From NCBI GenBank assembly GCA_016287675.1, contig JAEFAR010000016.1, positions 1 to 47,750 of the forward strand: a DNA stretch of 47,750 nt, given 5' to 3'. Shown piece by piece: positions 16,877 to 25,898 of this stretch; position 1 is the first letter of the stretch; every line of letters starts with the position of its first letter. The notes below the pieces were generated by a model. The model saw only the letters and a program-made list of their open reading frames with translations. It had not been told where the DNA came from and did not search any database. Both the position numbers and the translations under genes were made by a program. This DNA is from Lachnospiraceae bacterium. Lineage in GTDB: Bacteria; Bacillota; Clostridia; Lachnospirales; Lachnospiraceae.

Positions 16877-17701
16877 TTATTCTCCGAAGATCCTGTTAAG
16901 GAATGCCGCTGCCAGCTCAGGCCATTTGCTGACTTCTTTAAGGGTTCCCGGAACCCCGTCCCTGTTTGTTTCCGGATCAGCTAAAGAAAGTCCGTGATGT
17001 CCGTTGGGGTAAATGTGCATTTCAAAAGGCACATTCTTTTCCTTGAGTGCCAATGCGTAAAACAATGAGTTCTGCACGGGAACGCAGCCATCCTCAAAAG
17101 TGTGCCACAAGAATGTGGGAGGATTGTTTTCCGTAACTCTCTTTTCCAAAGAAACGTACTCCTCCATTTCGGGACTGAACCTTGATCCCAGCAGATTTTT
17201 GATACTGTCCTTGTGAGCAAAATCACCGGATGTGATCACGGGATAGCAAAGAAGGGATGCATTGGGCTTTCCTTCGTCCTTTTTGGCGTCGATCAGCTTC
17301 AGAGCCTCCTCGTTATTGAAATCGCATGAAACATTGGCAGCCAGATGACCTCCCGCGGAAAAGCCGCAGATCGTGATCTTATCCGGATCCACATGCCAGG
17401 CTTCGGAGTTCTCCCTTATGGTCTTAATTGCAAGGATCGCCTGAGCAAGGGCCACAGGGTACTCTGCTCCAGAAGGACTGCAGGAGTAATCCAGAACAAA
17501 GCACTGAAAGCCGTGGCTTGCAAACCTGATGGCAATGGGCTCCGCTTCTCTGGGGGATGTCCATGCATATGCTCCGCCGGGGCAGATCAGTATCGTCTTT
17601 CTCTTTCTGTCAGGATCCACTTCTTTGAAATTATCAAGGATGTAACCTGTAAGTAATGCAGTGAAGCCTTTTACCGTCAACTCCTTTTTTACCGTTTCCA
17701 T
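16877..17701 (-). CDS. Alpha/beta-hydrolase esterase (acetyl-xylan-esterase / BD-FAE type)
   Basis: About 274 residues, cytoplasmic, with no signal peptide. The nucleophile elbow is GFSAGGHLA, the oxyanion region is ICPGGAYAW, and a C-terminal His is in YPNGHHGLS, with an acid in HTFEDGCVP, completing a Ser-Asp-His triad. Members remove acetyl or feruloyl groups from plant polysaccharide fragments. The ATG at 17701 follows AAGGAG; earlier in-frame starts lack one. The start lies 68 bp inside the 3' end of the heparinase-like gene, which suggests coupled expression. An intracellular role on imported acetylated oligosaccharides is likely but inferred. Confidence 0.85.
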   Translation of the reverse strand: METVKKELTVKGFTALLTGYILDNFKEVDPDRKRKTILICPGGAYAWTSPREAEPIAIRFASHGFQCFVLDYSCSPSGAEYPVALAQAILAIKTIRENSEAWHVDPDKITICGFSAGGHLAANVSCDFNNEEALKLIDAKKDEGKPNASLLCYPVITSGDFAHKDSIKNLLGSRFSPEMEEYVSLEKRVTENNPPTFLWHTFEDGCVPVQNSLFYALALKEKNVPFEMHIYPNGHHGLSLADPETNRDGVPGTLKEVSKWPELAAAFLNRIFGE

Positions 17702-19301
17702 CTTTTTTCTCCTTAATCTCATAAATGCATATGCTTTCTTTTTCGCCGTAATGGTTGCTGAAATCTTCGCGATGCATTTGTATTTCTTGGTCTTCGGACA
17801 AGATCTCGATATTGTCCCCAATGTCTTTTTTGGAAATTATCCTGTCGATGATATCTTCGTCGGAAAGGATCTCATCCCGGACCTTAAGGCTTCCGTCGAC
17901 AGTATCAAAGAACAGCTGTCTGACTGCCCTTTCACATCCCCGGTAGCACCCGGTAAGATCGATCTCCACCTTTATGAGATCGCCATTTTTCGTTACCTGA
18001 AACTTTCCGGCCTTAGCATCCTTACCGATGAGCTGTCCGTCTTTTCCGATAATCGGAAGGGAATGTCCCTGTGTTCCGTTACACAATATGCCGTAACGTC
18101 CCGCACCGAAATAGTCTGCGGTGTACTCTCCCGCTCCCAGTTCACATGCAATGGTGCCTTCGGATGTCATGTAAATGTAGCTTCCAACATCATTGTGATT
18201 GTGAGGTTCGTCATTATTGCCTCCCTTTACCGCAAAACCGGAACCTGCTGCGTTTTCCGCAACCGCCCACTGTGCAGAAGGAAGAACCGACAGTCTGTTT
18301 TTTGTTTCCGTTTTGTGTAATCTGAGCTCTTCTCCGTAGTTCAGATCGTCAAACAGGGGCAGGAATCTGTAACACGGATCCGAATCGAAGTCAGCCATTA
18401 TGCTTGCATTTACAAAATACTCCGTTCCGCAGAGTTCCTGTAATCCCGCCAGCATTCCCCGATGAAGTTTCTCATTTTCCACGGCATCCGAGAAATTGAC
18501 AGCCCTTCCGTTAAGAAAAAAGGCTTTATTGGGGAAATCAGCGATCATTGCCATTTTAGGCGAGTTAAAGAGATCGGCCGTCTTTCCCGTGTACTCTTTA
18601 TATCTTCTTCCGTAAGCCGTCAAAAAACTTATACCATAATTAAAGTATCCTGCTCCTTCAAGACAGGCTCCGTCCTCAGGGAAGCTGTCCACAAAGACCT
18701 TGAGGGATGCGTTGATCCTGTCAAGAGCCGCAAGGGTCTTTTCCTTTCCGAGAAGTTCTTCTCCAAGGTTGATCAGAGCCGTTCCCAGGGATCCGCAGCA
18801 GACAGCATTCCAGTTGTGATGAGCATTTTCAAAGCCGTAACGCGAGCCTTCCGAGGTAAAGGGTATCAGTACTCTTCTTGCTATCTCATCCTTCACTCTT
18901 TTGCAAAGACTGTCGTCCAATAATCCCTTTGCTCTTTTTAAAACTTCCGAAAGCGCACCTGCGGTCTCTGCGTTAAAAAGATCGATCTCCTTTTCCACAT
19001 CGGGTCTTTTCTTGCTGTCACAATGAGCGGGAAGAGCCCAGGTCTTTTCCCTGCAGACCTCTTCCAGAACGTATTCCAGCTTTTTTATATCTTCTTTTCT
19101 CTTAAACAGAACGGCAGAGATCCCGTAAACCGCCAGGAATCTCCTTCTCGGGAAATAGACATTTTCGTAGGCAAGACGATTTCCGTTCTTTTCGAAGAGT
19201 CCAAAGAGCTCATCGGTAAGTTCGGGCATTTTTTCGCCTGACAGTTCATCCGACAGTTCAATTATTCTTGTTTTTAGCTCCGTATTCTTCATAATAAGCA
19301 T
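17634..19301 (-). CDS. Heparinase II/III-like polysaccharide lyase family protein
   Basis: About 555 residues. The N-terminal half (to about 320) is an alpha/alpha-toroid with AHHNWNAVCCGSLGTALI and EGAGYFNYGISFLTAYGRRY. The C-terminal half is the heparinase II/III beta-sandwich, with NNDEPHNHNDVGSYIY, the conserved metal and substrate His cluster. No signal peptide, so probably cytoplasmic and acting on imported uronic-acid-containing oligosaccharides. The gene begins 44 bp inside pyrE and ends 68 bp inside the esterase gene. The initiator may be the ATG at 19301 or at 19292; neither has a strong ribosome site. True substrate unknown. Confidence 0.85.
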   Translation of the reverse strand: MLIMKNTELKTRIIELSDELSGEKMPELTDELFGLFEKNGNRLAYENVYFPRRRFLAVYGISAVLFKRKEDIKKLEYVLEEVCREKTWALPAHCDSKKRPDVEKEIDLFNAETAGALSEVLKRAKGLLDDSLCKRVKDEIARRVLIPFTSEGSRYGFENAHHNWNAVCCGSLGTALINLGEELLGKEKTLAALDRINASLKVFVDSFPEDGACLEGAGYFNYGISFLTAYGRRYKEYTGKTADLFNSPKMAMIADFPNKAFFLNGRAVNFSDAVENEKLHRGMLAGLQELCGTEYFVNASIMADFDSDPCYRFLPLFDDLNYGEELRLHKTETKNRLSVLPSAQWAVAENAAGSGFAVKGGNNDEPHNHNDVGSYIYMTSEGTIACELGAGEYTADYFGAGRYGILCNGTQGHSLPIIGKDGQLIGKDAKAGKFQVTKNGDLIKVEIDLTGCYRGCERAVRQLFFDTVDGSLKVRDEILSDEDIIDRIISKKDIGDNIEILSEDQEIQMHREDFSNHYGEKESICIYEIKEKKDGNGKKGVDGKRLHCITYRLHP

Positions 19302-19947
19302 CTATGCGAGCCTTTATCTCATCATTTATAAGGATCTTTCCGTTGCATTCCTTGTTGTAAAGCGCTTCGGTAACCTCTTCCATTGTTACGATGGCCTTTG
19401 CGGGGAAGCCGTAGGTTTCGGTGATCTCGTCAAGAGCAGCCTTCTTTCCTGAAAGCCCCACCTCCATACGGTTAAGGCTCACCATGAGGCCCACGATCTT
19501 TACATCACCGCAGCTTTTTACGATGGGCACAGTCTCTTCCATTGATTTTCCGGATGTGGTAACATCTTCGATCATTACGACTCTGTCACCGTCACCGATC
19601 TTGCTGCCGAGCAATATGCCTGTGTCGCCGTGATCCTTGATCTCTTTTCTGTTGGAAGTGTAGCGGATCTCCTTCCCATAGAGTTCTGAATACGCAACAG
19701 CGGTAACCACCGAAAGGGGAATACCCTTGTAAGCAGGTCCGAAGAGGACATCGAAATCGTCTCCGAAATTGTCATGTATGGCCTTTGCATAGTATTCGCC
19801 GAGCCTTTTAAGCTGTCCGCCCGTAACGTAAGCCCCCGCATTCATGAAGAAAGGGGACTTTCTGCCGCTTTTAAGTGTGAAATCACCGAACTTCAGAACG
19901 TTGCATTCAACCATAAAATCAATAAACTCTTTTTTGTAGTTTTCCAT
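19258..19947 (-). CDS. pyrE: Orotate phosphoribosyltransferase
   Basis: About 229 residues. It converts orotate and PRPP to orotidine 5'-monophosphate in pyrimidine synthesis. The PRPP loop is DRVVMIEDVTTSGKS, and the catalytic lysine region is YTSNRKEIKDHGD. The N-terminus has LKSGRKSPFFMNAG as in other PyrE proteins. The ATG at 19947 follows GGAGG; a longer frame to 20031 runs through the upstream terminator and is rejected. The rest of the pyrimidine pathway is not adjacent. A terminator hairpin ends about 20 bp before the start (see that entry). Confidence 0.96.
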   Translation of the reverse strand: MENYKKEFIDFMVECNVLKFGDFTLKSGRKSPFFMNAGAYVTGGQLKRLGEYYAKAIHDNFGDDFDVLFGPAYKGIPLSVVTAVAYSELYGKEIRYTSNRKEIKDHGDTGILLGSKIGDGDRVVMIEDVTTSGKSMEETVPIVKSCGDVKIVGLMVSLNRMEVGLSGKKAALDEITETYGFPAKAIVTMEEVTEALYNKECNGKILINDEIKARIDAYYEEYGAKNKNN

Positions 19948-19967
19948 ATGTCCTCCGATAGATTTGC

Positions 19968-20003
19968 AAAAAAATTCACGGGAATCCGTAAGTATCCCGT
20001 GAA
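19968..20003 (-). terminator. Terminator after mgtC, immediately before pyrE
   Basis: On the minus strand TTCACGGGA (20003-19995) pairs with TCCCGTGAA (19983-19975), followed by seven Ts (19974-19968). It ends the mgtC transcript 42 bp after that gene's stop. pyrE begins only about 20 bp later, with no room for its own promoter, so either pyrE is expressed by readthrough, or the hairpin is a leader attenuator. Confidence 0.85.
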
Positions 20004-20044
20004 TTATAAAACACTTTTTTTGATTATTCAATACAAAATCTCTT

Positions 20045-20734
20045 TTACTGGTTGCAGCTTACTTCCATAACATCCGGCACTTCCGTAAGGATCGTGGTGA
20101 TGTGGTTCAGCTCGTTGGGCTTCAGATGCTTTACAACGGTATCGTAGATCAGGGTACCGTCGGATTTTCTCTTGATGGTGAACTCCTCGATCTCCACATT
20201 GTTTTCCAGAAAGTAGCCTTTTATCTTTTCCACGATATCAGGCTTGTCATAGCATACCACCCTGATCTCGGTAGCCGCGATGGTCTCGGAACTTAAGTTG
20301 TACTTGTGAAGAAGGTACTGCAGCGTGACCATGAATATGGTGGTAAAGATACCTATGGCATACATTCCCGCACCTACCGCCATTCCGCAGGCAGCTGTCG
20401 AAAAAAGTCCCGCAGAAGTGGTGAGTCCTCTGATGGAGGAACCCTTTAGGAAGATAACTCCCGCTCCCAGGAAAGAAATTCCCGTAATTACAGTGGAAGC
20501 CACACGGGAAGCATCCACCTGAACGCTGTCCCTGACGATAACGTCAAAGAATCCGTACTTGGAGATCAGCATCAGCAACGTAGCCCCCATACAAACGATG
20601 ATATGTGTACGAAGTCCCGCTTCCTTCTGTCGTCTGCTTCGCTCAAGGCCGATAACGGCGCCGCAGGCCGAAGCGATGATGATCCTTAAAATGTATTCTC
20701 CTTGTCCTTCAACTAAATGTCTGATCAGTTCCAT
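20045..20734 (-). CDS. MgtC/SapB family membrane protein
   Basis: About 229 residues. Four or five membrane helices fill the first 140 residues, including ACGAVIGLERSRRQKEAGLRTH and TGISFLGAGVIFLKGSSIRGLTTSAG, the MgtC signature. A cytoplasmic ACT-like tail of about 80 residues follows. MgtC proteins act in magnesium limitation and in membrane potential or F-ATPase modulation; not a transporter of its own. The ATG at 20734 with AGGTGA five bases upstream is preferred over a GTG at 20743. A perfect consensus promoter precedes it, and a terminator follows, so it is a single-gene transcript unless read through to pyrE. Confidence 0.9.
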   Translation of the reverse strand: MELIRHLVEGQGEYILRIIIASACGAVIGLERSRRQKEAGLRTHIIVCMGATLLMLISKYGFFDVIVRDSVQVDASRVASTVITGISFLGAGVIFLKGSSIRGLTTSAGLFSTAACGMAVGAGMYAIGIFTTIFMVTLQYLLHKYNLSSETIAATEIRVVCYDKPDIVEKIKGYFLENNVEIEEFTIKRKSDGTLIYDTVVKHLKPNELNHITTILTEVPDVMEVSCNQ

Positions 20735-20795
20735 ATCTCTCACCTGCTCCTATAATTAAAGCCGGCATCACCGGCACTCATCTTCATAACCACGA

Positions 20796-20824
20796 ATTAT
20801 AACATTAATTAATAAATATGTCAA
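20796..20824 (-). promoter_or_regulatory. Perfect-consensus promoter of mgtC
   Basis: On the minus strand TTGACA (20824-20819) and TATAAT (20801-20796) are separated by exactly 17 bp. A short inverted repeat (GCCGG/CCGGC at 20761-20775) lies between the predicted start and the gene and may be an mRNA hairpin. Confidence 0.8.
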
Positions 20825-21018
20825 TGAAGACACCATATGCATGAGAAACCGCATTCCCATGCCTTTGCGATCTCCACCCTTCTTTCAGCCTTTACGAGAT
20901 CTGTGTTAAGATTTTATCCCTCTTATGGCAGAGATAAGAATGTTTAATTTATTTCGACTCGCTTTTTCTTCGCTACTGTGATAAAATAAAGCAAAATTTC
21001 CAAACGGAGGAACCAGAC

Positions 21019-22257
21019 ATGTTCGATTTTGAAGAAATCACAAAAGCCGATCCCGAACTTGCCGATGCCATGAACCTTGAGCTTGCTCGTCAGAGAAGCC
21101 ACATTGAGCTCATCGCTTCCGAGAATTTCGTAAGCAAAGCTGTAATGGCAGCAATGGGAAGTCATCTCACCAATAAATACGCCGAGGGTTACCCCGGAAA
21201 ACGTTACTACGGCGGTTGCGAATGCGTCGATATCGCTGAAAATCTTGCAATAGAAAGGGTCAAAAAGCTTTACGGCTGCACCTGGGCAAACGTACAGCCT
21301 CACTCCGGAGCGCAGGCAAATATGACCGTATTCTTTGCACTCCTTCAGCCCGGTGACACCTTCATGGGCATGAGTCTTGCTGACGGCGGACATCTCTCCC
21401 ACGGAAGCCCGGTAAATTTCTCGGGAATGTACTTCAACTGTGTACCTTACGGCGTTGATGAAAACGGATACATCGACTATGACGAAGTTTTGAGGATCGC
21501 CAAGGAATGCCGTCCGAAGCTCATTGTGGCAGGAGCCTCCGCTTATCCCAGAGCCATCGATTTCAAGCGTTTCCGTGAGATCGCTGATGAAGTGGGCGCT
21601 ATCCTCATGGTAGACATGGCTCACATTGCGGGTCTTGTTGCCGGCGGTGTTCACCAGTCCCCCATCCCTTACGCTCACATAGTTACTTCCACCACCCATA
21701 AGACCCTTCGCGGACCTCGCGGAGGCATCATCCTTTCCTCAGAAGAGTTTGCAACAGAGCACAAGCTGAATAAGGCTCTCTTCCCCGGAATCCAGGGCGG
21801 TCCTCTGATGCATGTGATCGCAGCCAAGGCTGTTTGCTTCAAAGAAGCCCTCGATCCTTCCTTCAAAACATATGCCGCAAACATCGTTACCAACGCTCAG
21901 GCACTTTGCAAAGGTCTCATGAACCGCGGTTTTGATATGGTTTCCGGCGGTACGGACAACCACCTTATGCTTGTAAACCTCATCAGCAAGGGAGTTACAG
22001 GCAAAGAGACAGAGCATCTCCTTGATGCCGTAAACATCACATGTAACAAGAACTCCATTCCCAAGGACCCTGCAAAGCCCAATGTTACAAGCGGTATCCG
22101 TCTCGGTTCCGCAGCAGTTACGACCCGCGGCTTTGATGCCAATGACATGGACAAGGTTGCCGAAGCTATTGCACTTGCCATCGATTCCAGAGGTGAAAAG
22201 TCAGAGGCAGTCAAGGCAATGGTTAAGGAACTTACAGACAAGTATCCTTTGTACTGA
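21019..22257 (+). CDS. glyA: Serine hydroxymethyltransferase
   Basis: 412 residues, full length. A PLP enzyme that converts serine and tetrahydrofolate to glycine and methylene-tetrahydrofolate, the main source of one-carbon units. The PLP lysine is in [14 protein letters not shown] near residue 225. The N-terminus has LIASENFVS and the [11 protein letters not shown] loop, and the folate region matches the family. GGAGGA lies 9 bases before the ATG. It stands alone on the plus strand, facing the ABC-F gene and sharing a terminator with it. A clear promoter could not be picked out in the 20825-21003 stretch. Confidence 0.98.
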   Translation: MFDFEEITKADPELADAMNLELARQRSHIELIASENFVSKAVMAAMGSHLTNKYAEGYPGKRYYGGCECVDIAENLAIERVKKLYGCTWANVQPHSGAQANMTVFFALLQPGDTFMGMSLADGGHLSHGSPVNFSGMYFNCVPYGVDENGYIDYDEVLRIAKECRPKLIVAGASAYPRAIDFKRFREIADEVGAILMVDMAHIAGLVAGGVHQSPIPYAHIVTSTTHKTLRGPRGGIILSSEEFATEHKLNKALFPGIQGGPLMHVIAAKAVCFKEALDPSFKTYAANIVTNAQALCKGLMNRGFDMVSGGTDNHLMLVNLISKGVTGKETEHLLDAVNITCNKNSIPKDPAKPNVTSGIRLGSAAVTTRGFDANDMDKVAEAIALAIDSRGEKSEAVKAMVKELTDKYPLY

Positions 22258-22287
22258 TCCCTGCTATAAACAATACGGAAACAAATT

Positions 22288-22347
22288 CCCCTCCCGATAG
22301 GAACAATGTCATTCAAACATTGGATCTGATAAGGAGGGGATGTTTTT
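22288..22347. terminator. Bidirectional terminator between glyA and the ABC-F gene
   Basis: Outer arms CCCCTCC (22288-22294) and GGAGGGG (22333-22339) enclose an inner stem CAATGT/ACATTG (22304-22322). T-rich sequence follows on the plus strand, and a weaker T-rich stretch on the minus strand, so it can serve both converging genes. Confidence 0.75.
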
Positions 22348-24292
22348 ATTCTTCGGAGCTTGCTTTTTCCCATTCGTCCATGAGTTCAAGCAGCTTTTCT
22401 TCTATTTCGTTTTTTCTTCCTGTGAGCTCGGCCAGTTTCACATGATCCGTGAAGTAGGCAGGGTCTTCAAGTTCCTCTTCCACTTTTTTGCCCTCTTCTT
22501 CAAGCTTTGCTATCTCTTTTTCGATCCTCGAGATCTCATTCTGCTTCTTTCTGAGTCTTGCCTGCTCTTCCTTCTGAGCCTTCCAGTCCAGTTTGTTGTC
22601 GGTTTCCGTTTGAACACTGCCGGAAGTAGCAGCCGCGTTTCCGAGAGTTCCTCTAAGGTAGGCCTTCTCCACCACATCCTTGTGTTCAAGATAGTAATCG
22701 TAATTTCCTATATAGGGCACAAGCTGCTTTTCAGTCAGGTCAAGGATCCTTGTGGCTGTCTTGTTTATGAAATAACGGTCATGGGAAACATACAAAACAG
22801 TTCCGTCATAGGAATTAAGCGCATTTTCAAGGATCTCCTTGGATGTGATGTCCAGATGGTTCGTGGGCTCATCCAGTATCAGAAGATTGGCCTTTGAAAG
22901 CATGAGTTTTGCAAGGGACACTCTGCCGTGTTCTCCTCCGGAAAGAAGTTTTATGGGAGTGAACACCTCGTCTCCCGTGAAAAGGAACGCCGCCAGAATG
23001 TTTCTGATGTCGGTATTGTCCATAAGGGGATGAGCATCAGAGATCTCTTCAAAGGGTGAATTTTCGGGATTCAGTACCTGATGTTCCTGATCGTAGTAGG
23101 CTATGGCAACCTTTGCCCCCTCCCTGATCTCTCCTTCATCAGCCTTCACCAGACCGTTAATGATCTTAAGTATGGTGGTCTTTCCGGTTCCGTTGTTACC
23201 GATGATGGCAACTCTCTCACCACGCTTTATGTCAAAATTCAGATCCTTAAAAAGCAGTTCAGAGCCATAGGATTTGGTAAGTCCCCTGACCGTCAGGACA
23301 TCGTTTCCGCTGACGGTGGAGGCTCGGAAAGAGATCTTCATTTCATCGTCGATCTCCACAGGTTTTTCCAGTCTTTCTATCTTATCCAGCATCTTCTCTC
23401 TGGATTCCGCACGCTTTATGGATTTCTCACGATTAAAGCTCTTAAGTTTTTCTATGACTTCTTCCTGGTGCTTTATATCACGTTGCTGGTTCAGATACGC
23501 CTTTAGCTGGGCTTTTCTGACTTCAGCCTTCTTCTCTGCAAATTGGGAATAATTGCCTTCAAAGCACATGGCCTTACAGTTCTCGATCTCCACCACCTTA
23601 GTGACCACCTTGTCCAGGAAGTAACGGTCATGGGCGATAACAAGAACCGCACCGTTGTAATTTGCCAGAAAGCCTTCCAGCCATGCGATGGAGTTCATGT
23701 CCAAATGGTTTGTGGGCTCGTCCAGCATGATAAGATCCGGCTTCATGAGAAGAAGCTTTCCCAGAGCAACTCTTGTTTTCTGTCCTCCGGATAAGGTGTT
23801 GATCTTCTTGTCAAACTCTTCCTCCTTAAAGCCCAGTCCTTTTAAAACGCCTGTAACCTCGCTCCTGTAAGCGTATCCGTTGATCCTGTCAAATTCGGTG
23901 TTGCATCTTTCGTAGTCAGCGTAGAGCCTTTTAAGTTCTTCGCTTTCACCGTTCTTTTTGGATTCCTCTTCGATATCCCTGTGAAGCTTTTCTATCCTCT
24001 CTTCCAGTTCAAGAACCTTTTTGTTTGTTCCGAACAATTCAGCATATATTCCGTTGGTGCTTTCCAGATTCTGAGTCTGGGAGATGCATCCCCAGGTGGT
24101 ATCCTTGGCAAAAACGACTTCACCGCTGTCTGCCCTGAGTTCCCCAAGGATGATCTTAAAGATCGTGGACTTACCGGCTCCGTTGGCTCCGATAATAGCC
24201 ACTTTCTCATTGTCATTCACATGAAAAGAAACATCCTTTAAGATGTCTTTTTCACCAAAACTTTTATTGATCCTGTTACACGATAAAACCAT
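22346..24292 (-). CDS. ABC-F family ATPase
   Basis: About 648 residues, two ATP-binding cassettes in one chain with no membrane part, the ABC-F type that acts on the ribosome. Cassette one has GANGAGKST, LSGGQKTRVALG and LDEPTNHLD; cassette two has GNNGTGKTT, LSGGEHGRVSLAK and LDEPTNHLD. The charged linker (about 240-310) is of ordinary length rather than the extended one of antibiotic-resistance forms. The C-terminus is a coiled coil (about 570-645). Start ATG at 24292 with GGAG six bases before. It is probably a housekeeping translation factor (YdiF/YfmM-like); a resistance role cannot be excluded. Confidence 0.92.
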   Translation of the reverse strand: MVLSCNRINKSFGEKDILKDVSFHVNDNEKVAIIGANGAGKSTIFKIILGELRADSGEVVFAKDTTWGCISQTQNLESTNGIYAELFGTNKKVLELEERIEKLHRDIEEESKKNGESEELKRLYADYERCNTEFDRINGYAYRSEVTGVLKGLGFKEEEFDKKINTLSGGQKTRVALGKLLLMKPDLIMLDEPTNHLDMNSIAWLEGFLANYNGAVLVIAHDRYFLDKVVTKVVEIENCKAMCFEGNYSQFAEKKAEVRKAQLKAYLNQQRDIKHQEEVIEKLKSFNREKSIKRAESREKMLDKIERLEKPVEIDDEMKISFRASTVSGNDVLTVRGLTKSYGSELLFKDLNFDIKRGERVAIIGNNGTGKTTILKIINGLVKADEGEIREGAKVAIAYYDQEHQVLNPENSPFEEISDAHPLMDNTDIRNILAAFLFTGDEVFTPIKLLSGGEHGRVSLAKLMLSKANLLILDEPTNHLDITSKEILENALNSYDGTVLYVSHDRYFINKTATRILDLTEKQLVPYIGNYDYYLEHKDVVEKAYLRGTLGNAAATSGSVQTETDNKLDWKAQKEEQARLRKKQNEISRIEKEIAKLEEEGKKVEEELEDPAYFTDHVKLAELTGRKNEIEEKLLELMDEWEKASSEE

Positions 24293-24362
24293 TGTTAACT
24301 CCAAATAAAACTCACAATAAACCAAACGTGTGCATTCTACCATATTTTACGGAAATGCACAA

Positions 24363-24392
24363 GAATAGAAAAAGCCCCCACTTTCGTGGGGA
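24363..24392 (-). terminator. Terminator of the GH10 xylanase gene
   Basis: On the minus strand a six-pair stem (GTCCCCAC with the opposite GTGGGG, loop GAAA, within 24376-24391) is followed by a TTTTTCTATT tract. It lies about 25 bp after the xylanase stop codon at 24419. Confidence 0.85.
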
Positions 24393-24418
24393 CCTTCTCC
24401 AAGATGAAGATAAGAGAA

Positions 24419-25669
24419 TTACTCTATAGTAGGAATGCTCGGATCCTGAAGAACTCCGTAGTAGGCTTTCTTGGGATTCAAGCTACTGTCGAAAAGAAGC
24501 GGGTATTTACCCGTACGCCAGCTGAGGTTATCTGAAATTCCCCATAAAGTGACGCTTGTAATGTTGTAACCTTCATCCTTCAATCTGATGAGGTTATTGA
24601 AAAGTACCTTGTATTTTCTGGCCTGAAGTGTCAGATTGTTCTCAGTCTTTGTTTCCATTCCGATATCAAGCTCGGTAACCTGCAATTCATATCCTTCCTT
24701 CAGAAATGCTTTCATGGCAAGATAATACTGCCCGTTCACACTCTCTGTGACAGAAAGGTGGGATTGCATTCCGATGCCGTCGATCAGCCCTTCCTCCTTT
24801 GCCTTGGCAAGGTGACCAATGATCTGATTGTATTTGTAGGCACAACTGTAATCATTGTAGAAAAGCTTCATGTAATCGGGTGCATACTTCCTGGCAAAAA
24901 CAAATGCCTGATAATAATAATCCGGTCCAACCGTATCATACCATTTGTTCTTTACTTTTCTGATGCCGTTCTCATCACCGTCTCCGTTATCGAAGGCTTC
25001 ATTGCAGACATCGATGGCATAGATCAATCCGGGATAATTCGTATCAAAGTACTCTATAACATCTTTGATGTAGTTTTCCATTCTCTGCAGCATTACTTCA
25101 CGGCTTACAAGTTTACCGTTCTGAGTGTAATCCTCGGTAAAAAACCAGTTGGGAGTCTGGCTGTGCCATACCAAAGTGTGAAGACGCATCTGCATATTAT
25201 TCTTTACACAATACTCAACAGTGGGCAGGCAACGGTCAAAGGAGACCGCCGCATGAGTGTAGGTCCCGGGTAATCCGTTTCTGCTTGCATTGGCATCAAG
25301 TAATGCATCAGGTTTTGTCTCATTCTCGGGTGTTATCTGATTAAAATTGTCAAGAATAACCTTTTCGTAACGCACCGCCCCGACTGTACTTCTGCTGAGA
25401 GCAACACCGATGGGGAAATAGTCCTTATAAAACTCTGCAAGCCCGCTTACGGCAAGTGTCGGAACAGGTGTAGGAGTCTTTGTGGGCGTCGGAGTGTCCG
25501 TCGGCATCGGAGTCGGCGTCGGCGTTTTTGTAGGCTTGGGTGTGGGGGTAGCTGTCTGATAAACAACCTGAGCACTTCCACTGTCCTTTCCTTGAGCACA
25601 TCCAGCAAAGGAACCCGCCACCAGCCCGATCATTAACAAAGCTGTCAAAATCTTAATGTTCGTTTTCAT
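24419..25669 (-). CDS. Endo-1,4-beta-xylanase, glycoside hydrolase family 10, lipoprotein
   Basis: 416 residues. A lipoprotein signal ends in GSFAGC (Cys24), then a Thr/Pro linker (about 40-71) lifts the enzyme off the membrane. The GH10 barrel (about 76-405) has the family motifs ENETKPD and HTLVWHSQTPNWF, the acid/base Glu224 in DVCNEAFDNG and the nucleophile Glu333 in LQVTELDIG. It cuts internal xylan linkages at the cell surface. The ATG at 25669 follows AGGAG. Promoter: an extended -10 (TGATATAAT) lies on the minus strand about 70 bp upstream. It has its own terminator, so it is a single-gene unit. Confidence 0.95.
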   Translation of the reverse strand: MKTNIKILTALLMIGLVAGSFAGCAQGKDSGSAQVVYQTATPTPKPTKTPTPTPMPTDTPTPTKTPTPVPTLAVSGLAEFYKDYFPIGVALSRSTVGAVRYEKVILDNFNQITPENETKPDALLDANASRNGLPGTYTHAAVSFDRCLPTVEYCVKNNMQMRLHTLVWHSQTPNWFFTEDYTQNGKLVSREVMLQRMENYIKDVIEYFDTNYPGLIYAIDVCNEAFDNGDGDENGIRKVKNKWYDTVGPDYYYQAFVFARKYAPDYMKLFYNDYSCAYKYNQIIGHLAKAKEEGLIDGIGMQSHLSVTESVNGQYYLAMKAFLKEGYELQVTELDIGMETKTENNLTLQARKYKVLFNNLIRLKDEGYNITSVTLWGISDNLSWRTGKYPLLFDSSLNPKKAYYGVLQDPSIPTIE

Positions 25670-25735
25670 AAATCTCCTTAATGCGTAAAAATTGTACATC
25701 TCACGTAAATAACAGGCAACGCAAATTTAATAAAT

Positions 25736-25744
25736 ATTATATCA
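25736..25744 (-). promoter_or_regulatory. Extended -10 promoter of the xylanase gene
   Basis: Minus-strand TG-A-TATAAT (25744-25736) is a textbook extended -10. The -35 region is poor, which is common with extended -10 promoters and leaves room for an activator. Confidence 0.55.
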
Positions 25745-25792
25745 AATCTTGCCAAGAAACAATTTACCCGGGGATCATTTTTAAACCGGTTA

Positions 25793-25821
25793 TTGTTTTA
25801 TTCGAGCATTAGTAGTATAAT
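25793..25821 (+). promoter_or_regulatory. Promoter of the GNAT acetyltransferase gene
   Basis: TTGTTT (25793-25798), 17 bp, then a perfect TATAAT (25816-25821). Predicted start near 25828, leader about 70 bases. Confidence 0.7.
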
Positions 25822-25898
25822 TCAGCGGCATCGAAAGATCAGGGGATCAGCGATGCAAAATACAAACCGAATAGAAGATTCAGAAAGGCTTAAATCCA

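Noticed and set aside
22346-24292. ABC-F gene as an antibiotic-resistance determinant
   Set aside because: The linker between cassettes is of ordinary length and there is no leader-peptide attenuator upstream; a housekeeping factor is more likely.
25540-25560. GT-rich repeats in the xylanase and triple-module genes as a repeat element
   Set aside because: They simply encode the Thr/Pro linkers common in secreted glycan-active proteins.
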